Shown here piece by piece: positions 29,796-38,117 of a stretch of DNA of 64,000 nucleotides. Where the stretch lies: contig NZ_JFGT01000005.1 of NCBI RefSeq assembly GCF_000599885.1, positions 620,001-684,000 on the forward strand, read 5' to 3'. This DNA comes from Pantoea sp. IMH. Lineage in GTDB: Bacteria > Pseudomonadota > Gammaproteobacteria > Enterobacterales > Enterobacteriaceae. Position numbers and translations under genes: made by a program. Below the pieces are notes generated by a model. The model was not told where the DNA came from, did not search any database, and saw nothing but the letters and a program-made list of their open reading frames with translations. Position 1 is the stretch's first letter. Each line of letters opens with the position of its first letter.

Positions 29796-29910
29796 AGAGT
29801 TACGATTAGTTTGGAGTCACGAAGCCAGGCTGATCTAGTGCGTTTGTTGTTTCAAATGGTTGCATCAGCAGGTAAAAGAAAGGCTGGAAATCCCAGCCTG
29901 ATACAGACGT

Positions 29911-30129
29911 CTAGCAGCAGCTATTAAGCCACTGTTCATATTGTGTGACTGTCCAGCCCATGGTTCTGCCTGAGCGCTTTTTTGGCTCAGGAAACTCGCC
30001 GCTGAGTACCCAGCGGTAAAGGGTAGTACGGCTGCAGTTCAGGAGATCCAGCATTTCGCGAATACGGATAAGGCGTTGAGGGCCAGGAAGGTGGCGAATG
30101 GTAGCGGATAAGGAGTTTTCGTGTTTCAT
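29911..30129 (-). CDS. AlpA-family excisionase/regulator
   Basis: A 72-aa MerR-like winged helix protein of the AlpA family: RLIRIREMLDLLNCSRTTLYRW and GEFPEPKKRSGRTMGWTVTQYEQWL. AlpA proteins activate integrase genes or act as recombination directionality factors in CP4-57-like elements, so this is the likely partner of the integrase at 2394. A good ATG is at 30127-30129. A short GC-rich hairpin-like tail lies between its end and the Gp2-type gene. Confidence 0.88.
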   Translation of the reverse strand: MKHENSLSATIRHLPGPQRLIRIREMLDLLNCSRTTLYRWVLSGEFPEPKKRSGRTMGWTVTQYEQWLNSCC

Positions 30130-30241
30130 TTTAAATCTCTCGGTGATGAATCAGGATGAAACATATCTTAGAAACCGAGAAGCTTTATGTCGTGGTTACC
30201 CTGGAAAGATACCTTGGTGACCTTTGTTATCTTTTTGATTA

Positions 30242-31069
30242 TTAATGTTTAAATTTCCGAATTTTTTGCGCCTGTCTCTTTTCTTCCCTTAACTGATAGA
30301 GGTCAGTTACATCGTTACCGAGCAGGTTAATAGCTTCCCGCAAATTTTTCAGGCATTGCTCTTCACTCATGGGAAAACAACCTTCTTCTGGCCAGATGAG
30401 TGGGATTTTCCTTTCGACTAACCTTAAAAGTTCGGGGGCTTTTGGCAGTGAATCTTTTAAAGAATTTAGTCTGTTTTTATCATACAAACTTGCTATGACT
30501 GCGATGAGAAATTCTTCCCTTTTAGCTGCATAGGTTTCAGCTTTCTCAATAGGAGCAGACAGGCGTTTTTCCAGAGCCTCGATTTTTCCTTTTAGTGTCA
30601 GGTTTTCGGCTTGTAAGTCTGAGTTAACTTGTTCGCCCCCTGACAATTGTGGCATCGCAGAATCAAGCGTAATCTCAAGCGCAGCACTGATTTCGGTACG
30701 TACAAAGCCACAATCAGCCAGATCATCGGTCTTCATGATGTCGTCAGAAACAGCTCTCAGCGCAGCTTCGGCATTATGGTAATAGTGAGGAGTACCTAAA
30801 TTAGGTGCGCCGTTATTGTCCAAAAGCTGTAAGAAAGCTCCTGATGAAATGTCGCTCCAGCGGCCATAACTAAACCAGTACAGAGAAGGCTGATTTCCTG
30901 TGCTTCGATACTTTTTTAATGCCATCAGACACAAAGTCTGATAGCTCTGATCCACATAACGCTGCTTAAGCTGTTCAAAAAGACTTTTAACACTGATAAA
31001 TCGTTCAGCATCTAATTGGTTTGCAAGCTGCTCATTGCGCAGTTGCTGGATGGAATCATCGAAACTCAT
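30242..31069 (-). CDS. Hypothetical island protein with coiled coil
   Basis: A 275-aa protein typical of satellite islands but of no family I can name. Residues about 20-110 are a mixed domain (MALKKYRSTGNQPSLYWFSYGRW), followed by a coiled coil at about 150-170 (LQAENLTLKGKIEALEKRL) and a helical C-terminus ending in a basic tail (EEKRQAQKIRKFKH). It is the outermost island gene on the right and is read leftwards, 112 bp upstream of the AlpA gene. Confidence 0.65.
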   Translation of the reverse strand: MSFDDSIQQLRNEQLANQLDAERFISVKSLFEQLKQRYVDQSYQTLCLMALKKYRSTGNQPSLYWFSYGRWSDISSGAFLQLLDNNGAPNLGTPHYYHNAEAALRAVSDDIMKTDDLADCGFVRTEISAALEITLDSAMPQLSGGEQVNSDLQAENLTLKGKIEALEKRLSAPIEKAETYAAKREEFLIAVIASLYDKNRLNSLKDSLPKAPELLRLVERKIPLIWPEEGCFPMSEEQCLKNLREAINLLGNDVTDLYQLREEKRQAQKIRKFKH

Positions 31070-31228
31070 GAGTTGTGTTTAGTCCTGAAAACCAGGGGTA
31101 CTTCAGATGACAACGCGTTGATGAGCAAGCTTGAGCGGCTGATATGCGCATGGAAGCGAGAGGTAAAAGTTTGGCCACCAGCAAAATATGCACTCAAACC
31201 GATATTGCTTACGTCACCCAGCCTTTCT

Positions 31229-31251
31229 CTTACGTCACCCACTACATCACC
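31229..31251 (+). repeat. Island-end direct repeat, right copy
   Basis: Exact copy of 2334-2356 (CTTACGTCACCCACTACATC plus three bases), with a truncated copy at 31208-31220 just before it. Confidence 0.6.
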
Positions 31252-31265
31252 TGAATCGCACCCAA

Positions 31266-31302
31266 AGAAAAAGGAGTCAGACGATTTCTCATCTAACTCC
31301 TT
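31266..31302 (-). terminator. Island-supplied terminator for tRNA-Ile
   Basis: AAGGAGT (31271-31277) pairs with ACTCCTT (31296-31302); A-run on the plus strand gives T-run on the minus strand. It lies 9 bp beyond the tRNA CCA end. Confidence 0.7.
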
Positions 31303-31307
31303 GTTTT

Positions 31308-31357
31308 ATCTGGTGGCCCCTACTGGACTTGAACCAGTGACCAAGCGATTATGAGTC
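31308..31357. other. attR: 3' part of the intact tRNA-Ile
   Basis: Right copy of the 50-bp repeat described at 2159-2208; here it is part of the complete tRNA gene. Confidence 0.92.
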
Positions 31358-31387
31358 GCGTGCTCTAACCAACTGAGCTAAGGGGCC
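31311..31387 (-). tRNA. ileX: tRNA-Ile(CAU), lysidine-modified isoleucine tRNA
   Basis: A 77-nt cloverleaf with encoded CCA: acceptor GGCCCCT/AGGGGCC, D arm with AGCTCAGTTGGTTAGAGC, anticodon loop CTCATAA (anticodon CAT), T arm CTGGTTCAAGTCCAG. The sequence is that of the minor isoleucine tRNA (ileX/ileY) and not an elongator or initiator Met tRNA. Its 3' end is the island target. A -10-like TATAAT lies upstream (comp. 31399-31404). Confidence 0.92.
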
Positions 31388-31609
31388 TGCGGCGCAGGAT
31401 TATAATGGAAGTTGCTGGGGCAATCCAGCGGTAAACAACCATTTGTTGAATATTCAGGCAGAAGTGGCATTCTGGAAAGAGGTTAAATAACAATCGTTTC
31501 CACCATCATATCCGGCAGGCATTGGCGTTTATCAGGGCTCAGTCGGCCTTTTTCCGGGGCGTCTGTCTGTTTTAGTAATCCCTTAAACCTGCCTCTTAAA
31601 CGGCGATGA

Positions 31610-32551
31610 ATGATGACTTACTTCACTGGTCAGCCTGGCGCGGAAATCCGCCGCAGGAAAATGGCGGCGCTGATTACCCAGCTGGCGCCCGATAATGGCT
31701 ATACCCAATCGGCGCTACAGGATGTGCGGTTTCTGCGATCTGACGTGTCGATCCAGCAGACACCTGTGCTCTACGAGCCTTCCATTGTTATCGTCTGTCA
31801 GGGCCGGAAGCGGGGGTTCTGGGGCGAAGAGATCTTTCTTTATGATGCGCAGCACTTTCTGGTGGTCGCCGTACCGCTGCCTTTTGTGAGCCAGACGGAA
31901 GCGAGCCAGCAGGAACCCATGCTGGCGGTGGCGCTGCGGCTCGATTTTCAGGTGCTGGCGGATGTGCTGATGACGCTGGAGATACCGGTTTCCCGTGGCA
32001 GCATGCCGGTGAGTATGACTTCAACGCCTCTGGACGATCCGCTCGGCGAGAGTGTTATCCGCCTGCTATCCGCGCTGCAATCGCCGCAGGAGGCGCGCGT
32101 GCTCGGTACGGGTCTGATTCGGGAAATTTACTATCGGGTGCTGACTGGCGCCCAGAGCGCCACGCTGCGGGCGGCGCTGGCGCAGCAGGGGCATTTTGCT
32201 CAGGTCAGTAAGGCACTACGGATGCTGCAAATGCGTTATCAGGCGCGTTTTGACGTCACGGGCCTGGCTCGCGAAGTGGGAATGAGCGTGGCGGCATTTC
32301 ATGCGCATTTCAAAGCGATTACGCAGATGTCGCCGATGCAATATCTGAAATCTGTGCGGTTACACCAGGCAAGGCTGTTAATGGTGAGGGGCGGCATCTC
32401 CGCCGCTGCGGCGTCGGCTGAAGTTGGCTATGAAAGCCCCTCGCAGTTCAGCCGGGAGTTTAAACGTTTCTTTGGCCGCAGCCCCGTTCAGGAAGCGCTT
32501 TATATGCAGGAAATTTTACAACTCTCGCCTGCGGTTGGCCTGACGGGATAA
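31610..32551 (+). CDS. AraC-family regulator with AraC_N (cupin) domain
   Basis: A 313-aa regulator: AraC-type N-terminal domain at about 25-180 (VLYEPSIVIVCQGRKRG, YDAQHFLVVAVPLPF) and a double helix-turn-helix at about 200-295 (FDVTGLAREVGMSVAAFHAHFKAIT, SAEVGYESPSQFSREFKRFFG, both quoted in part). This layout occurs next to short-chain dehydrogenase genes, as here: the SDR gene at 32589 converges with it. It is likely activated by an aldehyde or similar compound and may control the SDR gene, but this is inference. Confidence 0.85.
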   Translation: MMTYFTGQPGAEIRRRKMAALITQLAPDNGYTQSALQDVRFLRSDVSIQQTPVLYEPSIVIVCQGRKRGFWGEEIFLYDAQHFLVVAVPLPFVSQTEASQQEPMLAVALRLDFQVLADVLMTLEIPVSRGSMPVSMTSTPLDDPLGESVIRLLSALQSPQEARVLGTGLIREIYYRVLTGAQSATLRAALAQQGHFAQVSKALRMLQMRYQARFDVTGLAREVGMSVAAFHAHFKAITQMSPMQYLKSVRLHQARLLMVRGGISAAAASAEVGYESPSQFSREFKRFFGRSPVQEALYMQEILQLSPAVGLTG

Positions 32552-32588
32552 TGCCGGGAGAAGCGATGAAATTCCCGGCAAGATTGCA

Positions 32589-33323
32589 TCAGTACGGGCT
32601 GTTCGTCGGGCGGATGACCATCTCGCTGACGTCGACATCATCAGGCTGGCCGATCGCCCAGGCAATCGCGCGGGCGATGGCGAGCGGATCGATGGCCACG
32701 CGGCGAAAGCTATTCATCGCTTCCCGGGCGCTCTCATCGCTAATGGTTTCGGCCAGTTCCGAGGTGACTACGCCGGGAGAAACAACCGTAACGCGCAGAT
32801 GCTCCGTTTCCTGCCGCAGTCCGTCCGACAGGGCGCGGACTGCGAATTTAGTGGCGCAGTAAACCGCGGCGGTGGGGGAGACGGCGTGGCCGCCGATAGA
32901 AGAGACATTAATGATATGACCCCGCCGCTGCTGTTCCATCAGTGGCTGGACCGCGGCAATACCGTGCAGTACGCCCCGGATATTGACATCAATCATCCGA
33001 TCCCATTCTGCCACTTTGCGGGCTGATAACGGGGAAAGCGGCATCACGCCGGCATTATTGATCATCACATCGAGTCCGCCATAAAGGCGCGTCGCTTCTT
33101 TAATAAAGGCTTCCATCTGCGGCAGGCTTGTGACATCAAGCGTCATGCAGGCCGCTTCGCCGCCGGCGCTCTGAATCTCCGCAACCAGCTTTTCCAGCCG
33201 TTCAGTCCGGCGCGCCCCGATAAACACCTTTGCCCCTTTCGCCGCCAGTAAGCGGGCCGTCGCCTCGCCAATGCCGCTGCTGGCACCGGTAATCGCAACA
33301 ATTTTATTGTTCAGTTCAGACAC
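32589..33323 (-). CDS. SDR-family NAD(P)-dependent oxidoreductase
   Basis: A 244-aa classical short-chain dehydrogenase: cofactor motif TGASSGIG (13-20), NNAG (about 88-91), catalytic Ser in NVSSIGGH and YCATK (Tyr and Lys of the YxxxK pair). GARR after the second strand suggests NADP(H). The C-terminal WAIGQPDDVDVSEMVIRPT is typical of YdfG-like serine/3-hydroxyacid dehydrogenase relatives. The substrate is unknown. It is convergent with the AraC-type gene with 37 bp between. Confidence 0.88.
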   Translation of the reverse strand: MSELNNKIVAITGASSGIGEATARLLAAKGAKVFIGARRTERLEKLVAEIQSAGGEAACMTLDVTSLPQMEAFIKEATRLYGGLDVMINNAGVMPLSPLSARKVAEWDRMIDVNIRGVLHGIAAVQPLMEQQRRGHIINVSSIGGHAVSPTAAVYCATKFAVRALSDGLRQETEHLRVTVVSPGVVTSELAETISDESAREAMNSFRRVAIDPLAIARAIAWAIGQPDDVDVSEMVIRPTNSPY

Positions 33324-33436
33324 GGGAAACTCCTCAAGGATGACTGCTGAACGGCCTCTCCGTCAGCAGCCTTCAGAGTAACGGCAAGCCTGGATGCGGC
33401 GAATATCCAGGACTCTTTAAAGCTTGCCTGTTTCTC

Positions 33437-33997
33437 TCAGGATATGATGGGAGGATGATAAATCGCGGCGCTCCAGTGGCGGCTGCTGGCATGTTTTTCC
33501 GCCAGCCAGCCGCTTTTGCGCAGATGACGGGCGATCAGTTTATTCATAATGCCGTGTCCCAGCAGCAAAACATTGCCACGGCTGGAGAGTTCTATCAGTT
33601 TGTTGGCGGCAAGCGCCGCACGCTGCTTCGCCTGATCCAGAGACTCGACTGAACCGGCATAGCCACAAAACCAGAGCAGATGCAGCAGCGCGAGCCAGAG
33701 CGAGGGCGGAAGATGCGGATAGCTCAGCTTGATAACCGGCAGTGAAACTTCACTGTAGAGAGGGTCTGTGTGGGCGGGTTCAAGCCGCAGTTTTGCGAGA
33801 GAGGAGCGGGCGCGGGGAAGGGGACTGCTGACCACATAATCCGCCATCGCCGCCAGACGCAGGCTTTTCTCCGGAGGAAGATCCTGCACAATCGAAAGAT
33901 CGTAAGCTTCACACCACTCTGCCATAGCCAGGGCGGGCACCCGTCCCGGAACATAATGATCTGGCTTGCCGTGACGCATCAGGATAATGCTCATCAT
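33437..33997 (-). CDS. Histidine phosphatase-family protein
   Basis: A 186-aa phosphoglycerate-mutase-like histidine phosphatase: ILMRHGKPDHY holds the phospho-accepting RHG near residue 9, SSPLPRARSSL the second Arg, and LLLGHGIMNKLIARHL the second catalytic His. These enzymes act on small phosphates or phosphoproteins. An ATG one codon later is equally possible. Stand-alone gene. Confidence 0.82.
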   Translation of the reverse strand: MMSIILMRHGKPDHYVPGRVPALAMAEWCEAYDLSIVQDLPPEKSLRLAAMADYVVSSPLPRARSSLAKLRLEPAHTDPLYSEVSLPVIKLSYPHLPPSLWLALLHLLWFCGYAGSVESLDQAKQRAALAANKLIELSSRGNVLLLGHGIMNKLIARHLRKSGWLAEKHASSRHWSAAIYHPPIIS

Positions 33998-34574
33998 TTT
34001 ACCTCGCCGCTTTTAAGCCTGTGTGAAAAATGGAGAAAACAAATCAGCGCCTTTCCGCTCTGCTTGCTGGTTGCAAACGCAGTCTGTCATTTAACTGTCA
34101 TATTTCATCGCCATGCTGTCCGGTCCTGCTAAAAACCGCGTGGTTAAAAATAGCGCATAACTAAAGAATTTTAGTTTACTTTTGAAGGGGAAAGCACGGT
34201 TTTGCTATCGGTTTATTATTTAACTTATTGTTAATAAAGAGTCCAAAAACATAATCTGCGTTGGCAATGTAAAGATTCTCTAATTTATTTTGGTACAAAT
34301 ATTGATTTATCTACGCGTGTAGATACAATGAGGCCGTTTTAAAATTCACTGCGCGGGATGTTTTATGCCAGATGAAGGTCACCCTGCTTCACGCTACAGT
34401 CGATTGGTTCTTAAAGCCAACGGGCGCGAAGCAGCCTAAGCGACACCCAACACCAGGGAACCCGTTACTGACCTTTTCATCATAGATCAGCAAAAGCACG
34501 CCCCCGCTGGCGAAAGCACGTTGAGTCACAGGACGGCCAGGGAAGGCGAAAAACACACACGACAGGGAGTTTTT
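33998..34574. other. Long intergenic region before the MHS transporter
   Basis: 577 bp without a gene. AT-rich in the first 330 bp, then an operator-like palindrome at 34308-34325 and a GC-richer leader of about 250 nt before the transporter start. A 24-codon frame at 34365 (ATG ... TAA) in the leader is possible but unsupported. Confidence 0.5.
34308..34325. promoter_or_regulatory. LacI-family operator-like palindrome
   Basis: TATCTACGCGTGTAGATA is an 18-bp near-perfect palindrome with a central CG, the form favoured by LacI-family repressors. It is a candidate target of the LacI-type regulator at 36031 and would control the transporter-regulator-hydrolase operon. Confidence 0.6.
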
Positions 34575-35975
34575 ATGTCCATACCTCATGATATTCCGCA
34601 TGCCGGAACCCCTCCGCAATACGCCACTTCCGCAGCAGATGAACGGCTGACAACGCCAGAAGGACGTAAAGATTTCTGGCGAGCCACCTTTTCCTGCTGG
34701 CTGGGCACTGCCATGGAGTACGCCGATTTTGCGCTCTATGGCCTGGCGGCGGGGATTATTTTCGGTGACGTCTTTTTTCCTGAATCCACGCCAGCGATGG
34801 CGCTGCTCTCAAGCTTTGCCGCCTGGTCCGTGGGATTTATCGCCCGTCCTGTCGGCGCGCTGTTTTTTGGCTGGCTTGGCGATCGTAAAGGCCGCAAGGC
34901 GGTGATGATCTCAACCATCATTCTGATGGGCGCGTCCACTACGCTGATTGGGCTGATCCCCAGCTATGCCTCGATTGGGCTTTGGGCGCCGGCTTGCCTG
35001 GTGCTGCTGCGGTTCAGCCAGGGGTTTGGCGCCGGGGCTGAACTGTCCGGCGGGACGGTTATCCTCGGCGAATATGCCCCTGCGGAAAAGCGCGGGCTGG
35101 TTTCCTCCATTATCGCGCTGGGCTCTAACAGCGGGACGCTGATAGCTTCACTGGTCTGGCTGGCGGTAGTGCAGATGGATCAGCAGCAGCTTCAGGCGTG
35201 GGGCTGGCGTATCCCTTTCCTTTGCAGTTCGCTGATCGCGCTGATCGCACTCTGGATCCGGCGGCACCTGAAAGAAACGCCGGTGTTTGAACGCCGTGTG
35301 GCGATGCTGGCCGCAGAGCGGCTCAGCAGCCTGGAGCGGCATCAGGCTGCACCGGATAACCGCAGCTTCTGGCGGCGTAGCCGGGCCTTCTTTACCCTGA
35401 TCGGCCTGCGTATAGGCGAAAACGGCCCTTCCTATCTGGCTCAGGGCTTTATGATCGGCTACGTGGTTAAGGTGCTGACGGTAGACAGATCGGTGGCTAC
35501 CTCCGCGGTTTTTATTGCTTCTCTGCTCGGCTTTCTGATTATTCCCGCCGCCGGCTGGCTTTCTGACCGGTTTGGCCGTCGCGTGACCTACCGCTGCTTC
35601 TGCCTGCTGCTGATGCTCTACGCTTTCCCGGCGTTTATGCTGCTTGATTCCCGGGAGCCGGCGATTGTGATAACGACCATTGTGGTCGGGATGGGGCTGG
35701 CATCGCTGGGCATTTACGGTGTGCAGGCGGCGTGGGGCGTTGAGATGTTCGGCGTAAAAAACCGCTACACTAAAATGGCGACGGCCAAAGAGCTGGGGTC
35801 GATCTTATCCGGTGGCACCGCGCCGCTGATTGCCGCAGCGTTGCTTTCCTGGACAGGACACTGGTGGCCGATAGCACTCTATTTTGCGCTGATGGCGGCA
35901 ATCGGTTTTGTGACGACCTTTGTCGCACCGGAAACACGCGGTCGCGATCTGAACGATCCTGAGGATGTCATCTGA
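34575..35975 (+). CDS. MHS-family MFS transporter, putative nucleoside permease
   Basis: A 467-aa metabolite:H+ symporter-type MFS protein with 12 helices. Marks are the family's early TMEYADFALYG, the loop GWLGDRKGRKAVM, and LRFSQGFGAGAELSGG in helix 4-5. ATG 34575 has CAGGGAG upstream. It is followed by a LacI regulator (55 bp) and a nucleoside hydrolase gene, so uptake of a nucleoside or related riboside is the natural guess; no classic NupC/NupG features are present. Confidence 0.82.
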   Translation: MSIPHDIPHAGTPPQYATSAADERLTTPEGRKDFWRATFSCWLGTAMEYADFALYGLAAGIIFGDVFFPESTPAMALLSSFAAWSVGFIARPVGALFFGWLGDRKGRKAVMISTIILMGASTTLIGLIPSYASIGLWAPACLVLLRFSQGFGAGAELSGGTVILGEYAPAEKRGLVSSIIALGSNSGTLIASLVWLAVVQMDQQQLQAWGWRIPFLCSSLIALIALWIRRHLKETPVFERRVAMLAAERLSSLERHQAAPDNRSFWRRSRAFFTLIGLRIGENGPSYLAQGFMIGYVVKVLTVDRSVATSAVFIASLLGFLIIPAAGWLSDRFGRRVTYRCFCLLLMLYAFPAFMLLDSREPAIVITTIVVGMGLASLGIYGVQAAWGVEMFGVKNRYTKMATAKELGSILSGGTAPLIAAALLSWTGHWWPIALYFALMAAIGFVTTFVAPETRGRDLNDPEDVI

Positions 35976-36002
35976 AGAAGGATCTGAACTTCACGCGCAA
36001 AC

Positions 36003-36021
36003 AGGTTAACCACGTTAACGG
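36003..36021. promoter_or_regulatory. GTTAAC-CAC-GTTAAC repeat before the LacI-type gene
   Basis: GGTTAACCACGTTAACGG, two self-complementary GTTAAC units 3 bp apart, in the 55-bp gap between the transporter and regulator genes. It could be an internal operator. Weak evidence. Confidence 0.35.
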
Positions 36022-36030
36022 GAAAGTCGT

Positions 36031-37053
36031 TTGGTAAAACAGACTCAGCAGCGCATAACACGAGCGGACGTGGCCAGGATAGCGGGCACGTCCGTCGCCG
36101 TTGTAAGCTACGTCGTCAATAATGGTCCCAGGCCGGTGGCAGAAGCCACGCGGCGGCGCGTTCTGGACGCGATAAACATCACCGGCTACCGTCCCAACAG
36201 CCTCGCACGTGCGCTGGCTTCCGGCACCACAAAAACCTACGGGCTGGTGGTGCCCAATATCAGCAATGCGTTTATCGCCTCTTTTGCCCATGCTCTCCAG
36301 CAGGAAGCCTTAGATCACGGCATGGTGATGCTGCTTGGCGATGCGGGCGACTGCCGCAGGCGGGAGCGGGAGTTACTGAATAATCTGCTCAGTCAGCAGA
36401 TCGATGGCCTGCTCTATAACAGCGTCGATCGCCATCCCTATATCGATCTGATTCAGGCAAGCGGCACGCCCTGTGTGATGCTGGATCGCGTCGATCCCGG
36501 ATTAAACATTAATATTCTCCGTGTTGACGAAAGGGCTGCGGCGTATCAGGTGACTTCCCATCTGCTCAGCCATGGTTATCAGGAAGCGGGGATTATTTGT
36601 GGGCCGCTTGAACGGCTGAATACGCAGGATCGCCTTGCCGGCTGGCGACAGGCGCTGCGTGAATATGGTCTGACGGAACGTCCGCAATGGATATTTCCGG
36701 CGACCTATACCCTTGAAGGCGGTTATCAGGCGGCAAAGCATATGCTGCTGGCCGGTCAACTTCCCAGAGCGCTGTTTATCTCCAATGAGGCGCAGGCGAT
36801 CGGTTGTATACGGGCGCTGAACGAAAACAGCATAAAAGTGCCGGAACAGCTGGCGCTGGTCTGTTTTAACGGAACGGATCGCGCCGCCTACCATGTTCCT
36901 TCGCTGACCACGGTCAGGCAGCCGGTGACGGAGATGGCTAAAAAAGCGTTAGAAATGCTTAATGCACCGGGCGAAAGCGTACAACTGAGCGAATTTTCTC
37001 ACCGGCTTGAAATCGGCGAATCCTGCGGTTGTCAGCCCTCTTCACACAGATAA
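36031..37053 (+). CDS. LacI-family transcriptional regulator
   Basis: A 340-aa LacI/GalR protein: helix-turn-helix and hinge at residues about 8-60 (RADVARIAGTSVAVVSYVVN, GYRPNSLARALASG) and a periplasmic-binding-protein-like effector domain. The hinge has the canonical NSLARAL. Start is TTG 36031 with GGGAAAG upstream; no ATG or GTG alternative exists. Lying between a transporter and a nucleoside hydrolase gene it probably senses a nucleoside, as CytR does. Confidence 0.85.
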   Translation: MVKQTQQRITRADVARIAGTSVAVVSYVVNNGPRPVAEATRRRVLDAINITGYRPNSLARALASGTTKTYGLVVPNISNAFIASFAHALQQEALDHGMVMLLGDAGDCRRRERELLNNLLSQQIDGLLYNSVDRHPYIDLIQASGTPCVMLDRVDPGLNINILRVDERAAAYQVTSHLLSHGYQEAGIICGPLERLNTQDRLAGWRQALREYGLTERPQWIFPATYTLEGGYQAAKHMLLAGQLPRALFISNEAQAIGCIRALNENSIKVPEQLALVCFNGTDRAAYHVPSLTTVRQPVTEMAKKALEMLNAPGESVQLSEFSHRLEIGESCGCQPSSHR

Positions 37054-37070
37054 CTTTTTAAAAACACACC

Positions 37071-38048
37071 ATGAAAAGACTTATTATTGATTGCGATCCG
37101 GGGAACGGCATAGCAGGTGCTAACGTAGATGATGGTCTGGCCCTCGCGCTCGCGTTGGGATCGCAAGCGATCTCACTGGAACTGATTACCATTGTTGCAG
37201 GCAATACGCCCAGCGACGTCGGTTATAACGTGGCAAAGGACTTAACCGACAGGCTTGGCATAGACGTGCCGGTAGTACAGGGCGCGGCTTGTGCGCTGGT
37301 TGAGCCGTCAGCACCCTGGCGTGATGCGTTGGATAACCGCATTCAGGACAACAAGCTTGGTTATCTGTGGGATGACGTCCGGCGACCCGCTAAGGCTGTC
37401 GCGCCGGATCGCGAAGCGGCAGATGCCATCGGTGAGCTGATTTGCGCCAATCCGGGCAAAATTACCCTGGTGGCGATCGGCCCGTTAACCAATGTGGCAC
37501 TCGCGCTGGCGCGCTATCCGGAGATGGCGGAGGCGGTGCAGGAAATTGCCATTATGGGCGGCGTATTTGCGCTGGATAATTTCATCAAGGATACCAATTT
37601 TGGCCTCGATCCTGAGGCGGCCCATCAGGTACTGACCAGCGGCGCAAATATCACGCTGGTGCCGATGGATGTCACCACGCAAACGATGATGACGCACCAG
37701 GATTTGGATCGGATTGCACGGTTTGACACGCCGTTAGCGAAATTTATTACCGGAACGGTACGGCCATGGCTGGACTATTCCATGCAGACCCGTCACCTTC
37801 CGGGTTGCTGGATACATGATGCTTTAGTCGTCGCCTGGTTACTGAATCCGGGGATCGCAACCGCGGCGGATTATTTTGTGGATGTTGAGCTGAGGCCTGG
37901 TCAGACGCGGGGCAAGTCCTGGCGCTATCGCCAGCCGCTTGCGGTAAGCGTGGGTACAGGCGAACCTGCTGGCGGTCTGATTCATGTGCTGAAAACGGTG
38001 GATAACAACATGCTGCTGGAGATGATTGAGCAGGCGATGGCGGGCTGA
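37071..38048 (+). CDS. Nucleoside hydrolase (inosine-uridine preferring type)
   Basis: A 325-aa member of the IUNH family, which splits ribonucleosides into base and ribose. The calcium-binding motif is present but stretched: DCDPGNGIAGANVDDG instead of the compact DxDPGxDD of RihA/B/C. Other marks are AIGPLTNVALAL, MGG(V) with FNFGLDPEAA-like DTNFGLDPEAA, and WIHDALVVAWLL with the active-site His. It follows the LacI gene by 17 bp and is the last gene of the operon. Likely cytosolic; base preference unknown. Confidence 0.85.
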   Translation: MKRLIIDCDPGNGIAGANVDDGLALALALGSQAISLELITIVAGNTPSDVGYNVAKDLTDRLGIDVPVVQGAACALVEPSAPWRDALDNRIQDNKLGYLWDDVRRPAKAVAPDREAADAIGELICANPGKITLVAIGPLTNVALALARYPEMAEAVQEIAIMGGVFALDNFIKDTNFGLDPEAAHQVLTSGANITLVPMDVTTQTMMTHQDLDRIARFDTPLAKFITGTVRPWLDYSMQTRHLPGCWIHDALVVAWLLNPGIATAADYFVDVELRPGQTRGKSWRYRQPLAVSVGTGEPAGGLIHVLKTVDNNMLLEMIEQAMAG

Positions 38049-38080
38049 AGCCGCCCCGGTAGACGGAACACAGTGATAAA

Positions 38081-38112
38081 GCGGGCCACGCTCAGGCTAT
38101 GAGGTGGCCCGC
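38081..38112. terminator. Convergent terminator hairpin
   Basis: GCGGGCCAC (38081-38089) and GTGGCCCGC (38104-38112) form a 9-bp perfect stem between the convergent nucleoside hydrolase and PepSY genes. Confidence 0.7.
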
Positions 38113-38117
38113 AAACA

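Noticed and set aside
31311-31387. Calling the CAU tRNA a methionine tRNA
   Set aside because: Acceptor and arms match the ileX/ileY isoleucine tRNA in which C34 becomes lysidine, not elongator or initiator Met tRNA.
34365-34439. 24-codon leader ORF before the MHS transporter
   Set aside because: Weak ribosome site, no run of regulatory codons and no attenuator hairpin visible.
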